The notes: generated by a model not told the origin, from the letters alone. 64,000 nucleotides of DNA from Cohnella candidum (GCF_003713065.1 NZ_CP033433.1:4489501-4553500), one strand, 5' to 3'. Shown: positions 42,894 through 52,066, numbered from the stretch's first letter. Made by a program: numbers and translations.

Positions 42894-43532
42894 TTATCGG
42901 TGGATTCGAATGCTGACGCTCATGCCGGGCACCAGGGCGAGACCTTTGTAGCCATCGATTGTGACGGTGATCGGAATGACCTGCGTGACTTTGGTGTAGT
43001 TTCCCGTCGTATTGGTGGTGGGAAGCAGGGAGAACGTTCCGGCGGTCGCCAGGCCGATTTGCGACACTTTGCCGCTCAGCGTCGTGCCGGGGAACGCGTC
43101 TACATAAATGTCGACCGCTTGGTTCAACGCCACGTCGTTGATTTTCGTTTCCTTGATGTTTGCCGTGACCCAAAGATGGTCGAGGTCGAAAACCCGCGCA
43201 AGCGGACTGCCCGCACCCACGATCGAATTCACGACGGCATTTTGCTGGACGATCGTACCGGCGGTCGGCGTCGTGACGTTAACGGTACCTTTGTCGCTCA
43301 GCACGGTGCCGACGATTTGGCCGGAAGGGTAAGATTGGCCGACTTTACCGGTCCAACTGGATAGAACCCCCGGTGAAGATGCGGCCACGCTTGCGGATTG
43401 TCCGTCGATTTTGGCATTGTCGGTGCTGATGTAATTGACGGACTGATTGTAGTAGTAAATGGCCGCGCCACCCCCTGCGATGAGCAGCAGGATGACGATC
43501 ACGTTGATCAGCACGAGACTGGAACTTTTCAT
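42894..43532 (-). CDS. HlyD/EmrA-type membrane fusion protein, short form
   Basis: A 212-residue protein: N-terminal anchor (SLVLINVIVILLLIAGGGAAIYYY), biotinyl/lipoyl-like half motifs (VNYISTDNAKIDGQSASVAA ... VTTPTAGTIVQQNAVVNSIV) and a beta-barrel (LWVTANIKETKINDV, VDIYVDAFPGTTLSGKV). EmrA of Gram-negatives is about 390 residues; the long coiled-coil hairpin that reaches the outer membrane is absent, as expected in a monoderm. First gene of the exporter operon. Confidence 0.88.
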   Translation of the reverse strand: MKSSSLVLINVIVILLLIAGGGAAIYYYNQSVNYISTDNAKIDGQSASVAASSPGVLSSWTGKVGQSYPSGQIVGTVLSDKGTVNVTTPTAGTIVQQNAVVNSIVGAGSPLARVFDLDHLWVTANIKETKINDVALNQAVDIYVDAFPGTTLSGKVSQIGLATAGTFSLLPTTNTTGNYTKVTQVIPITVTIDGYKGLALVPGMSVSIRIHR

Positions 43533-43695
43533 GGGTTCTGGATTCCTTTCCTGGACAAGCCAAAGGATGGGGAGTAGCAGTAGGTTTTCACCTGTGGCGG
43601 CCCCTTATTCCCATGGCGGCGAATTCCAACGGTGCAGGATATGAAACGGAAGTTGGAGAGATAATGGAAAAATCCATTGTCCTGGAGGTTAGGGA

Positions 43696-44247
43696 ATGAA
43701 CATCTATGTCGTGTACGACAGCGAGGACGGCCATACGGAAGCGCTCGCCCACGCCATCGCCCAAGGAGCCCGCGGCGTAAGGGGAGCCAATGTGCACCTG
43801 CATCATGTGGAAAGGGCCGACGTGCATGATCTGGCGAAAATGGACGCGATCATCTGGGGATGCCCGGGGCATTTCGGCAGCATCAGCGCAGGACTGAAAA
43901 CGTGGATCGATAAACTCGGCTATCTGTGGGCCCATGGCCAACTGGTGGATAAAATCGGGGCGGTCTTCGCGACGATCGCGACCGAACATGGCGGCATCGA
44001 GGCTACGCTGCTGAACCTGATCACGCCCATGCTGCATCAGGGCATGATCATCGCGGGCTTGCCGGCCAACGTGCCGGAAAACGTGCTTTACGGCTCGTAT
44101 TACGGCGTCGGCATTACCGTTCCATTGGAGGACTCCCCCGACGACCCGCCGAACATGCCCACGGAGGACGATCTCGCGCTGGGCCGGGCGCTGGGCCGCA
44201 GGGTCGCCTTGCTGACCGCCAAATTCAAAGGCGAGCGAGGGGAATGA
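43696..44247 (+). CDS. Flavodoxin-fold / WrbA-like NAD(P)H:quinone oxidoreductase-type protein
   Basis: A 183-residue flavodoxin-like protein: [24 protein letters not shown] is the FMN-phosphate loop, [24 protein letters not shown] the second FMN loop (WrbA has GxPTRFG here), and [21 protein letters not shown] the third. It probably binds FMN and reduces quinones or serves as electron carrier. Start after CTGGAGG. Followed 3 nt later by a membrane-protein gene. Confidence 0.87.
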   Translation: MNIYVVYDSEDGHTEALAHAIAQGARGVRGANVHLHHVERADVHDLAKMDAIIWGCPGHFGSISAGLKTWIDKLGYLWAHGQLVDKIGAVFATIATEHGGIEATLLNLITPMLHQGMIIAGLPANVPENVLYGSYYGVGITVPLEDSPDDPPNMPTEDDLALGRALGRRVALLTAKFKGERGE

Positions 44248-44250
44248 TCG

Positions 44251-44721
44251 ATGATTTTCATCGGGTACGGGATTGCGGCGTTCATCGTCATCGTGCTCTT
44301 GATCGTGTTCAACGTGCGGGCGGCTTCCCGGCGTTCCGCCGCAGCCCGGGAAGAGACGGTGAAGGAGCCGCCGGCGGCTGCTGTGCAAGAGGAAGCGGCG
44401 GATACGGGGAAAGGTGCGGAAGCGGGTAAGGGCGTCGAAGCGGCTAAGGCCGGCGGAGAGACGGAACGTACGGAGGCCGCTCCCGAGGTGCGTCACCGAA
44501 CGGTTCCCCCGCGCGATGCCATGAAAGATCAGGTTTACCGGAACGCGCTGCGCGATTTGAAGGCGGGAGCGGGAGCGCCTCCACCGCAAGCGTCGAGACC
44601 GCCGGCAAGGAAAGAGGAATCCTTGCATATGCCGGATTCGGATTACCGGAACGCGATGCGGAATTTCCGCAAGTCCCCCTCCCCGGACGAGGGGCCGACC
44701 GGGAACCCGCCGAGCCGTTGA
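44251..44721 (+). CDS. N-terminally anchored protein with Ala/Glu/Lys-rich tail
   Basis: A 156-residue protein with one N-terminal membrane segment (IFIGYGIAAFIVIVLLIVFNV) and a low-complexity charged cytoplasmic tail containing two similar motifs: AMKDQVYRNALRDLK (about residue 90) and DSDYRNAMRNFRKSP (near the end), each of the form YRNAxRxxxK. The duplicated motif may be a binding element. Co-transcribed with the flavodoxin gene (3-nt gap). No family recognised. Confidence 0.7.
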   Translation: MIFIGYGIAAFIVIVLLIVFNVRAASRRSAAAREETVKEPPAAAVQEEAADTGKGAEAGKGVEAAKAGGETERTEAAPEVRHRTVPPRDAMKDQVYRNALRDLKAGAGAPPPQASRPPARKEESLHMPDSDYRNAMRNFRKSPSPDEGPTGNPPSR

Positions 44722-44740
44722 GGCGTTGCGGCGGCTAAAT

Positions 44741-44772
44741 ACCCACCTTGCTTTTTGCAGGGTGGGTGTTTT
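44741..44772 (+). terminator. Terminator after the flavodoxin operon
   Basis: ACCCACCTTGC / GCAGGGTGGGT stem, loop of five T, followed by GTTTTATT. Its tail runs into the first repeat of the intergenic array. Confidence 0.82.
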
Positions 44773-44957
44773 ATTGCTTTTAGACACTAAGTCCGGGTGG
44801 GTGCACGAATGAATGTCGGTTTTATTGCTTTTCGACACTAACTGATCCGGATTTGGCCCGTTTTTGAGCGATTTCCCTTATTTTATTGCTCTAAAGCAAT
44901 AATTCCGGGTTCGCAACCACCGGAAATCGAGAATTATTGCTTTTCGACACTAACTGA
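44769..44957. repeat. Intergenic repeat array 1 (four copies, 51-61 nt spacing)
   Basis: The region of 323 nt between the flavodoxin operon and the acyl-CoA dehydrogenase gene holds no gene but four spaced copies of a motif whose best form is TTATTGCTTTTCGACACTAA. They start at 44771, 44822, 44883 and 44934 (steps of 51, 61 and 51 nt). Copy 3 differs: TTATTGCTCTAAAGCAATAA, a perfect inverted repeat. Copies 2 and 4 share the longer tail CTGA. An inverted partial copy (CTAGTGTC) lies at 45008. Spacers are unrelated, so this is not a simple tandem repeat or a CRISPR. Confidence 0.8.
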
Positions 44958-45044
44958 CTCTGGCATCAGCTTTCTTCGCGCGCTTGACGGGTAAGAAAAC
45001 GAAGTGCTAGTGTCTAAACATATTGTATTGGCGGGAGAACGACA

Positions 45045-46229
45045 TTGGGGGTGAGGACGATAACGACCAGCTTCGCCAGAAATGATAAAGAGCGGGAACG
45101 TTTGGACTTCGTCGGGCGGCTCGCGGACTCGTTCCGGCAGCGGGCGCACGAGAACGACCGGGAAGGCGCGTTCGGTTACGAGCAATTCGAGGAGTTGCGC
45201 AGGTCGGGCTATACGGGGTGGACGGTTCCGGAAGCATACGGGGGATTCGGCATTACGCCGTACGAATTCGTGCTGTACCAGGAGCGGCTGGCACAAGGGG
45301 ATCCCGCGATCGCGTTGGCCATCGGCTGGCATATGGGCGTTACGTACGATATAGCCACCAAGCGCACTTGGGACGAGAAGGCGCTCGCGCCGTTTCTTGA
45401 GGCAGCCGCTCGAGGGGAGCTGACGAACCATGCAGTTTCGGAGAAGGCGACGGGCAGCCCATCGCGGGGAGGCAAAATGCAGACGACCGCGGACCCGGAC
45501 GGGAACGGCGGCTATATCCTGAACGGACGCAAAACGTTCACCTCGCTCGCCCCGGTACTGGACACGGTCATCGTGGCGGCAACGCTCACGAATGAAGGAA
45601 CGCACGCGGATTTTCTTATCCCGATGCAGACCGAAGGGGTCAGCATCGATCCGGTGTGGGACATGATGGGCATGCGCGGTACGGGAAGCCACGACCTGGT
45701 GCTCGACCATGTCCGGCTGCCGTCCGAAGCTCTCGTGAAGAGGTCGCCGCAAGGGGAGAAAGGGAAGGCCAGTCCTTTCCTGCTGCATATACCGGCATGT
45801 TATCTCGGCATCGCGCTGGCCGCCCGGAGCGAGGCGCTGGCTTTCGCCGCCGGTTACCAGCCGAACTCGCTCGATAAGCCGATCCTCTACGCGCCGAATA
45901 TCGGCCAGCTGATCGGAGAGATCGAACTCGAGCTCACGGCGGCCCGCCATTTCTTATACGGCGCGGCGGCTCGTTGGGACGCGCCGATGGAGGACGATTC
46001 CCGCTGGATCCCGGAACTCGGCGCAGTGAAGGTGATCGCGATCCGGACCGCCCTCTCCGTCGTAGACAAAGCGCTGCGGATCGCAGGCGCGCATGGCTTG
46101 GCGGCGTCTCATCCGCTGCAACGGCTATACCGCGACGTGCGGTTCGGGCTGTCGAATCCGCCGATGGAGGATGCCGTGCTGCGGATGCTGCACCAGCAGG
46201 CGATTCGGGAAACGACGGACACGGAATAG
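45045..46229 (+). CDS. Acyl-CoA dehydrogenase family flavoprotein
   Basis: A 394-residue enzyme of the acyl-CoA dehydrogenase superfamily. GYTGWTVPEAYGGFGITPYEFVLYQE is the N-terminal helical domain signature; TNHAVSEKATGSPSRGGKMQT and GYILNGRKTFTSLAPVLD line the FAD/substrate middle domain; KVIAIRTALSVVDKALRIAGAHGLAASHPLQRLYRDVR-type helices (for example RIAGAHGLAASHPLQRLYRD) form the C-terminal domain. The usual catalytic Glu is not obvious, so it may be a DszC/monooxygenase-like member. TTG start 8 nt after GGGAG. It follows the repeat array directly. Confidence 0.87.
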   Translation: MGVRTITTSFARNDKERERLDFVGRLADSFRQRAHENDREGAFGYEQFEELRRSGYTGWTVPEAYGGFGITPYEFVLYQERLAQGDPAIALAIGWHMGVTYDIATKRTWDEKALAPFLEAAARGELTNHAVSEKATGSPSRGGKMQTTADPDGNGGYILNGRKTFTSLAPVLDTVIVAATLTNEGTHADFLIPMQTEGVSIDPVWDMMGMRGTGSHDLVLDHVRLPSEALVKRSPQGEKGKASPFLLHIPACYLGIALAARSEALAFAAGYQPNSLDKPILYAPNIGQLIGEIELELTAARHFLYGAAARWDAPMEDDSRWIPELGAVKVIAIRTALSVVDKALRIAGAHGLAASHPLQRLYRDVRFGLSNPPMEDAVLRMLHQQAIRETTDTE

Positions 46230-46235
46230 CAAGAA

Positions 46236-46273
46236 AATAACCCTTTGGCGGGTCAATCCGCCAAAGGGTTATT
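46236..46273. terminator. Bidirectional terminator between acyl-CoA dehydrogenase and GH87 genes
   Basis: Perfect 15-bp stem ATAACCCTTTGGCGG / CCGCCAAAGGGTTAT with a 6-nt loop. On the minus strand it is followed by TTTTC, so it best fits the GH87 gene. Confidence 0.88.
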
Positions 46274-46289
46274 CGCATCTAAGCCAAGA

Positions 46290-49200
46290 TTACCAGTTGT
46301 TCCCCGATACCCGAATCACGGTGAAGTTCGGGGATTTGTCTTCCCCGTAAATCGCGCGGATACCGGGATTGTTCACCTTCACGTTGGTGAAGCTTGCCGA
46401 TCCGACGACAGGTCCTTGCCCGTCTTCCGCTTTCGCGACGAGCTTGATGCCGTAGCGGGTCGGGTTGTTGATGTTGATGTTCTCCAGACGGATGTTCTGC
46501 ATCGGAAGGTTTTCCGGCGACTTGGACTGGAACATCAGGCCGAAGTAGACGGGATTGTTGATGTCCACGTTCTTCACGAGAATGTTCTTGAAATCCCGGT
46601 CTCCGCCGTAGAACCAGATCGCTCCGAAGTTTTGATAATCGTTGATCTTGTCGTCCGCTCCGACGCTGGTCCAGAAATCGCCGCCCGTGCGGTCCAGCGT
46701 GACGCCGTCGATGACCGTATCCTGCGCGCCGAATCCGAGCGTGTTGTAGCCGAAGCTCAAGCTGCTGATGGTAAAGCCCGGGTAGGTCAGCGTATCCGCG
46801 CCGTACAGGTTCGCGAAGGTGTTGCCTTGGCCGCCGTATACCGCGAAAGCGGCTGCGCGCCTGACGTTGACGGCGGTGAGGTTGGTGTACTGGTTGCCGA
46901 CGTTGTAAGAACCGCCGGAGTCGACGGCGCTGAACAGGGCGAACGAATCGTCGCCGGTTCCGCGGGCGTAGTTGTTGTCGATGATGTTATAGGACGAACC
47001 GTTGGTCATGTTGATGCCGTCCGCGAACGTGTTTTTGATCCGGTTGTTGCGGAACGTGTTGTAGGAAGAGTTTACGCCCCAATACAGGCAGACGAAATGT
47101 TCGGCCCAGATGTTCTCGATGGTAACGTTCTGCATGCCGTTGCCGTCGATGAACTTGCCGGGACCGTCCACCCGATAGACGTAGTTGCCCCATGCGGACA
47201 GGTTTTTGATCACGGAACCGTTGGCCGTCGAGCCGATGTTGAAGCCGACGTCGGTGTTCGTTTGATCCTGCGGAGCGACCAGCTTGGTGTACCACGGTCC
47301 CGCGCCGATGATTTCGGTCGCGCGGCCGTACAGGAAGATTTTCGAGTTAATCGTCCATGTGCCGGCGGGAATGAAAATCCCTTTCTTCGTCGTGTCTTGC
47401 CGGAATTCGGTCAGCGCTTGCTCAATCGATTTGGTGCTCGACACTTCCACGTATTTGCTCGGATCCGGATTGGAGGCCGCAGGAGCGACGTTTTCCGCCT
47501 CGATCATATCGACGTAGATCCAGTTCACGTCTCCCGCGTCTTTCTGAATGCGGATCTTCGTACCCGCCGGGTAAACCTGGTCGAGCATCAATTGGGCATC
47601 CTCGTACAGCCAGTAGGCTTTGGTGCCCGAGTTGTCATAGCCGAGGCGTCCGAGCGTCGTCGGAGTCGCGTACAGATAAGAGAACTTAGACGAGACCGTA
47701 AAGTTGCCTTTGTCCACGCCGTTCACGTAAATGCTGACCGTACCCGTCGTGTTCTCGGCAACCGCGTTGCGGAGCACGAACGCATTGGCCGGCGAGGTCA
47801 GCGTAAACTCGACGTATTCCCCGTTGGCGTCCAGCAATACGGCTGAGCGACCCGAAGCTTCACCGGCGAAGTCGCCCGGCGTAAAGTTCGGGGCGAGCCG
47901 GGTGCCGTTCGTGGCGTTCGAGGAGGACTCGGCTTCCAGAACGGTGAAAGGCATGTTCGCGCCGCGGCCGGAATACAGGCTGGCCGTGCTCGTGTTGTTG
48001 CCTTGTTTGGCCGCGACTTCGTTGGCATCGGCGGCAACCGTCGTCGTGACCGTGTAGCTGCCGTTAACGGCCGTCCAAGTGCCCATAATTACGTTGACGG
48101 AGGCTCCTGCCGCTATGGCGCCGCTGTAGGATCCGGTCAAGGTTTGGAGCGTGGCGCCTGCCGAATTCTTCAGCACCAGCGTAATGCCGTGAGCGCCGCT
48201 CGCGGTTGCGATATTCCCTTGGTTCTTCAGGTTGACCGTGAAGGTGACCGTATTGCCTGCGCTCGGATTGCCGGGCGTCCAGGTCGCCGTACCGATCAAG
48301 TCGGCGCTTTGGACTTGGCTGACGACGAGCTGCGTCGGGTTGGTGTAGCTGTTGTTTGCTTTGTTCGTCTCGATAACGGAGTTGTTTTCGTTAACCTTCG
48401 CGGTGACGGAATAGGAACCGGCGTCTTTCGGTCCGATATTGGCCGAGACGTTCGCAGACGCTCCTGCCGCGAGCGCGCCGACATTCGCCGTTCCAACCAG
48501 GGTGCTGCCCAGGTAGAAATTCACCGTCGTCGCCCCGGAGGCGGCCGAACCGGTATTCTGGACGGTCGCGTTCAACGTGATCGCGTTCGATTCGTTCGGG
48601 GAAGCCGGCGACCAGGAAGCCGCGGTGACGACCAGATCCGGGTTCGGAGCCGGCGTGCCGATGATCTGGAACTCGGCGACTTGCCCGCCAGGCGCTCCCG
48701 AGTTCGCCGTAAAGAGCAGTTGGACGCTACTGACCGTGGCAGTGACCGGAATCGTCACGGTGTTGCCCGTGGACGGATTAAACGTATACGAGGCGGCCGA
48801 AACGAGATTCGTGAAGGCCGTCGTATTCTGGTCGTGACCCAGCACTTGGATCGTCTGCGAGCGGGTGGACCATGCCGAATCCGGGTTCAGCTTGATCACG
48901 ACCGACGTGATGCTGGCATTGGCGCCGAGGTCGACGGTAAGCGTGCTCGGATGTCCGTTGCCTTCCCAGTATGTCGTGACGTCGTTGTCGTTCGCGTTCG
49001 CCGCTACGAACGTGAAGGTGGAAGACGACGCGGTGATCGGCTTGCCGACGGCGAGGTTGGAGCCGGTAACGACGGTGCCGTTCCGGGTCACCGAATTGCT
49101 CGGAGCGGAAGCGTTGCCGGCTGCGTCTCTCGCGACGACATAGTAGGTGACGGTAACGTTGGAAGGCTGACTGTCCGTGTAAGTGAGGGTGGTTCCGTTC

Positions 49201-50264
49201 ACGCTGCCGCGAAGCTGGCTGTTCGCGTAAATGTCGTAACCCGTAACGCCGACGTTATCCGTGGAGGCCGTCCACGTGAGATTGATCGTGCCGGAAGTCG
49301 GCTGCGTGAAAGCGAGGTTGGCCGGGGCCGTAGGAGCCTGCGTGTCCGGCGCCGTGCCGGACTTGAAGTTGAGCCAGTTGATGTTGAAGTCGTAACCGCT
49401 GGCATAGACGCGGAGCGTTTGCTGTCCCGCGGCGAGCGTCACCGTGGCGGTGACCGTCTGCCAGTTTTGCCAGCCGCCGGTGTTCGGCACGTTCGTGGTC
49501 GCAAGCGTCGTCGTGCCCGATTGCAGCTGCAGCTGGCCCGTGGAGGCATTGCTGGCCACGCGGTACTCGACCGTGTAAGTGCCGGCAGTCTGCACGTTGA
49601 CGTTGTAATCGATCCAATCTCCGACATTGATCCAACCGACGTTAAGGCCGCCGCCGGTATCCGTCGTCGTTTCCGTTTGGACGCCGTTCATCGCGCTCCA
49701 GTTTTCCGCTTCGATTTTGCCCGGGATCGGGGAAGCCGAGACGGTGGAGGTGCCGTATACCTCAAACTCGGAAATTTGCCCGGCTGGCCAGCCGGTATTG
49801 GCCGTGATATTCAGCTTCACGTAGCGGACGTTCGCCGCCGTGAAATTGATCGTAACCGTATTGCCCGTGGAGGGATCAAACGTATAGGAGGCCGAGCTTG
49901 CGAGGTTCGTATAAGTACTGTCGTTCGTGCTGCCCTGAACGGACAACGTTTGGCTGCGGGTCCCCCAGCCGGAGGGGAGTTTCAAGACGACCTGGTCCAC
50001 GTTGGCGCTGCTTCCAAGGTCGACGCGGATCCATTGCGGGAAGGCGTTGTTGACGCTCTCCCAGTAAGTGCCGGCATTGCCGTCGGTGGCGTTGGTTTCG
50101 ACGTAGACGTCTCCATGGCCCGAGGCGGTAACGGGTTTACCCAGCGCGAGGTTGGGGCCTCCGGCAGCATGGGCCGGAGCCGGTGTTCCGATGGAAGCCA
50201 AGAAGGTGCCGATGACCATGGTCAGGATGCAAGCCAAGGAGACGATTCGTCTGTTGCTTTTCAC
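46290..50264 (-). CDS. Secreted multidomain alpha-1,3-glucanase (GH87 mutanase type)
   Basis: A 1324-residue enzyme starting at GTG after AAGGGAG. Domains, roughly: signal peptide 1-33; F5/8C (discoidin) 37-172; CBM6 181-306; FN3 310-396; second F5/8C 400-540; two CARDB domains 543-765; a beta-sandwich 770-925; C-terminal right-handed beta-helix from 940. In the helix, TFADGINM gives Asp1082 and GTGDDSFALF gives Asp1105 and Asp1106, a +23/+24 spacing equal to the catalytic triad reported for Paenibacillus AglFH1. It should hydrolyse fungal or streptococcal alpha-1,3-glucan outside the cell. A perfect cre site lies upstream. Confidence 0.88.
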   Translation of the reverse strand: MKSNRRIVSLACILTMVIGTFLASIGTPAPAHAAGGPNLALGKPVTASGHGDVYVETNATDGNAGTYWESVNNAFPQWIRVDLGSSANVDQVVLKLPSGWGTRSQTLSVQGSTNDSTYTNLASSASYTFDPSTGNTVTINFTAANVRYVKLNITANTGWPAGQISEFEVYGTSTVSASPIPGKIEAENWSAMNGVQTETTTDTGGGLNVGWINVGDWIDYNVNVQTAGTYTVEYRVASNASTGQLQLQSGTTTLATTNVPNTGGWQNWQTVTATVTLAAGQQTLRVYASGYDFNINWLNFKSGTAPDTQAPTAPANLAFTQPTSGTINLTWTASTDNVGVTGYDIYANSQLRGSVNGTTLTYTDSQPSNVTVTYYVVARDAAGNASAPSNSVTRNGTVVTGSNLAVGKPITASSSTFTFVAANANDNDVTTYWEGNGHPSTLTVDLGANASITSVVIKLNPDSAWSTRSQTIQVLGHDQNTTAFTNLVSAASYTFNPSTGNTVTIPVTATVSSVQLLFTANSGAPGGQVAEFQIIGTPAPNPDLVVTAASWSPASPNESNAITLNATVQNTGSAASGATTVNFYLGSTLVGTANVGALAAGASANVSANIGPKDAGSYSVTAKVNENNSVIETNKANNSYTNPTQLVVSQVQSADLIGTATWTPGNPSAGNTVTFTVNLKNQGNIATASGAHGITLVLKNSAGATLQTLTGSYSGAIAAGASVNVIMGTWTAVNGSYTVTTTVAADANEVAAKQGNNTSTASLYSGRGANMPFTVLEAESSSNATNGTRLAPNFTPGDFAGEASGRSAVLLDANGEYVEFTLTSPANAFVLRNAVAENTTGTVSIYVNGVDKGNFTVSSKFSYLYATPTTLGRLGYDNSGTKAYWLYEDAQLMLDQVYPAGTKIRIQKDAGDVNWIYVDMIEAENVAPAASNPDPSKYVEVSSTKSIEQALTEFRQDTTKKGIFIPAGTWTINSKIFLYGRATEIIGAGPWYTKLVAPQDQTNTDVGFNIGSTANGSVIKNLSAWGNYVYRVDGPGKFIDGNGMQNVTIENIWAEHFVCLYWGVNSSYNTFRNNRIKNTFADGINMTNGSSYNIIDNNYARGTGDDSFALFSAVDSGGSYNVGNQYTNLTAVNVRRAAAFAVYGGQGNTFANLYGADTLTYPGFTISSLSFGYNTLGFGAQDTVIDGVTLDRTGGDFWTSVGADDKINDYQNFGAIWFYGGDRDFKNILVKNVDINNPVYFGLMFQSKSPENLPMQNIRLENININNPTRYGIKLVAKAEDGQGPVVGSASFTNVKVNNPGIRAIYGEDKSPNFTVIRVSGNNW

Positions 50265-50361
50265 GATTTAATTCTCCCTTCATAATGGGCATTCGAAAGT
50301 GAAAGCTGATCCTTATGCGACATTCCCACCGTTTCGTTGCGTAATCTCTGGTGCTAATCGT

Positions 50362-50377
50362 TTGAAAGCGTTATCAT
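50362..50377. promoter_or_regulatory. Catabolite-responsive element (cre) upstream of the GH87 gene
   Basis: TTGAAAGCGTTATCAT matches all fixed positions of WTGNAANCGNWWNCAW. It lies 98 nt upstream of the GH87 start codon in the 289-bp gap between the GH87 and the SLH-like genes; CcpA binding here should repress the glucanase on preferred sugars. Nothing else was recognised in the gap apart from the downstream gene's terminator. Confidence 0.88.
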
Positions 50378-50511
50378 CCTTGTGCGGCATCCCTCCTCGT
50401 CGTGGACAGGTTGAAGGAATTTCCTCCATGATCATAATCCAGCCGGGCGGCGGCATGAAGTTACGATTCTACAGACATCGTGTGTATTTTTACGAATCGT
50501 CCGAATAAACG

Positions 50512-50537
50512 AAGACTCCCCTTCAAGGGGAGTCTTT
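50512..50537 (-). terminator. Terminator of the SLH-like secreted protein gene
   Basis: AAGACTCCCC / GGGGAGTCTT with a 5-nt loop; on the minus strand followed by CGTTTATT. Confidence 0.75.
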
Positions 50538-50553
50538 GACTGACTGCTCGGGC

Positions 50554-51921
50554 TTATAGGGATTCGCCGTTCAAATAATTGTAGAAGGGAACGTCCGTCC
50601 AGAAATCGTAATGTTCGACCGTGACGGAAGGATCCACCTTCTTGAACCCGTCAATGACGGCCTGAGACTGTTCCTTCAGCGAGAAGGACTGGGCGTAATA
50701 GCGATCGGCGGTGATTTTGTTGTTCGTGATGATTTTATAATCCGGCAGTGCGGTCAGCGAGTAATACAACGGCTGCCACCAGGAGTTTGCGATCAAGCCC
50801 GGCTGGTCTTCTTTGTTCTTCTTGGCATAGGTGCTGATGATCTCGTTAAAACGATTCTTGTCGGCGGATTGGTTGAATTCGAAAGCGATATCGTATTCTT
50901 TGGCGTATTCGATGTAATTGCCGTTTGCGATCTGCCGGACTTCGTATTGGTCCGATACGCCGGGGTCGCCCCATTCTTTGAGGTACACGAATGCGGAAGT
51001 TTTCGGCTCGAATTGGACTTTGGCGTCGATCCCTTCACTTCGAAGGAGGCCGATCAGCTGTATGGCGTGCTTCAGGTCGGAATGACCATAGACGAGCGTT
51101 AACGATTCGATGAAATTGGGCTCATAGCGGCTGTCCTTCAGGTTGTATCCGGTAACGAGGCCCTGTTCCAGCGCGGCATCGACGACCTTCTGGAGCTTGT
51201 CGGACCGGATGATGACGGAGGCATTGTACGCGTCCGTTAGTTTGGCGTAAATGTCGGGATCGCTGACACTGCCAATGTAATGCTTATATTGGCCGCGGAA
51301 GACGAGTGTCTTGCCGATTAGAACGTTGGCCAAGTCCGCGGTGACGCCGGCTCCGGATTTGAGTTGATTGTAGTAAGCGGAGGGCAGGAGCCCCGTATCG
51401 ACGGCAGCGGCAAGTTCCTGCCGGGTTTGCAGGTTGAGCTTATCCGCCCGGATCGGCAGCTTGGCGATCGCGAGTTCGGCTTTCGCTTGCGGATAGGAAG
51501 CGGCCAACTCTTTGAGGCCGGCTGCGCGGACGGACAACTGGACGGCGTTAATCGCCGTGAGAGAGGCGGAAGAATTGACGGTGTCGGAGGCGAGCACGCC
51601 ATTCTTATACAACGTATTGGCAGCATCGTAATAAGGGCTGGAGGACGGCAGGTCCGCGAAAGTCACCGGAGCGTCGGCCGGCTCCAGTCGGACCGAGGCG
51701 GCCAGGTCGAGGATGAACTCGCCCCGGGTGATTCTCGCGGGAAGCGCGACATTGAACTTGTCCTTAAGGAAAGCGGCGAATTCCGCGGAGGAAATTTCCT
51801 TAGCCGCCGTTGTCGTTGCAGCCGCGGAAGTATGCGAAACGGGCTGGGCGCCAACGAGCAACGAGACGGCTAAAGCGGCGGTAAGCAGGTATTTGTTGCC
51901 TTTGGAAAATGGCAGAATCAC
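50554..51921 (-). CDS. Secreted protein with divergent SLH-like N-terminus
   Basis: A 455-residue exported protein: signal peptide 1-34 (ending HTSAA), then segments reminiscent of SLH domains (ITRGEFILDLAASVRLEPADAPVTFADLPSSSPYYDAANTLYKNGVL-type; e.g. ITRGEFILDLAASV). The remaining 330 residues (about 130 onward, including LTLVYGHSDLKHAIQLIGLL and SWWQPLYYSLTALPDYKII) resemble no enzyme I know. Similar proteins are frequent in Paenibacillus cell envelopes. AGGATGAT precedes the start; own terminator, so monocistronic. Confidence 0.75.
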   Translation of the reverse strand: MILPFSKGNKYLLTAALAVSLLVGAQPVSHTSAAATTTAAKEISSAEFAAFLKDKFNVALPARITRGEFILDLAASVRLEPADAPVTFADLPSSSPYYDAANTLYKNGVLASDTVNSSASLTAINAVQLSVRAAGLKELAASYPQAKAELAIAKLPIRADKLNLQTRQELAAAVDTGLLPSAYYNQLKSGAGVTADLANVLIGKTLVFRGQYKHYIGSVSDPDIYAKLTDAYNASVIIRSDKLQKVVDAALEQGLVTGYNLKDSRYEPNFIESLTLVYGHSDLKHAIQLIGLLRSEGIDAKVQFEPKTSAFVYLKEWGDPGVSDQYEVRQIANGNYIEYAKEYDIAFEFNQSADKNRFNEIISTYAKKNKEDQPGLIANSWWQPLYYSLTALPDYKIITNNKITADRYYAQSFSLKEQSQAVIDGFKKVDPSVTVEHYDFWTDVPFYNYLNGESL

Positions 51922-52022
51922 GATTGTATCATCCTCTCTTCTTAATACTTATAAAACATAGTGATTTAGTAGGGAAATCTTAGCACCGCATGGTTTCCCT
52001 GTCAATGCTTTCCTGCACATAG

Positions 52023-52066
52023 AAAAAAGGACCGGCATTCCCGCTCTCTCGTGCGGTTGCCGGTCC
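52023..52066 (-). terminator. Terminator of the membrane protein/XRE operon
   Basis: GGACCGGCA / TGCCGGTCC arms; on the minus strand followed by T6. Confidence 0.88.

Noticed and set aside
43588-44838. 416-codon frame opposite the flavodoxin operon
   Set aside because: Covers two well-supported genes and a terminator; Arg/His-rich shadow.
44769-44957. CRISPR array
   Set aside because: Repeats of about 20 nt diverge between copies, one is palindromic, spacing is irregular (51, 61, 51) and no cas genes are near.
46245-47846. 533-codon open frame on the plus strand opposite the GH87 gene
   Set aside because: Arg/Val/Asp-rich translation with no domain pattern; it is the antisense shadow of a GC-rich coding region that has clear domains on the minus strand.
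48003-50285. 760-codon open frame on the plus strand opposite the GH87 gene
   Set aside because: Same reason: extreme Arg/Gly/Val composition, no ribosome binding site, fully inside a well-supported gene.
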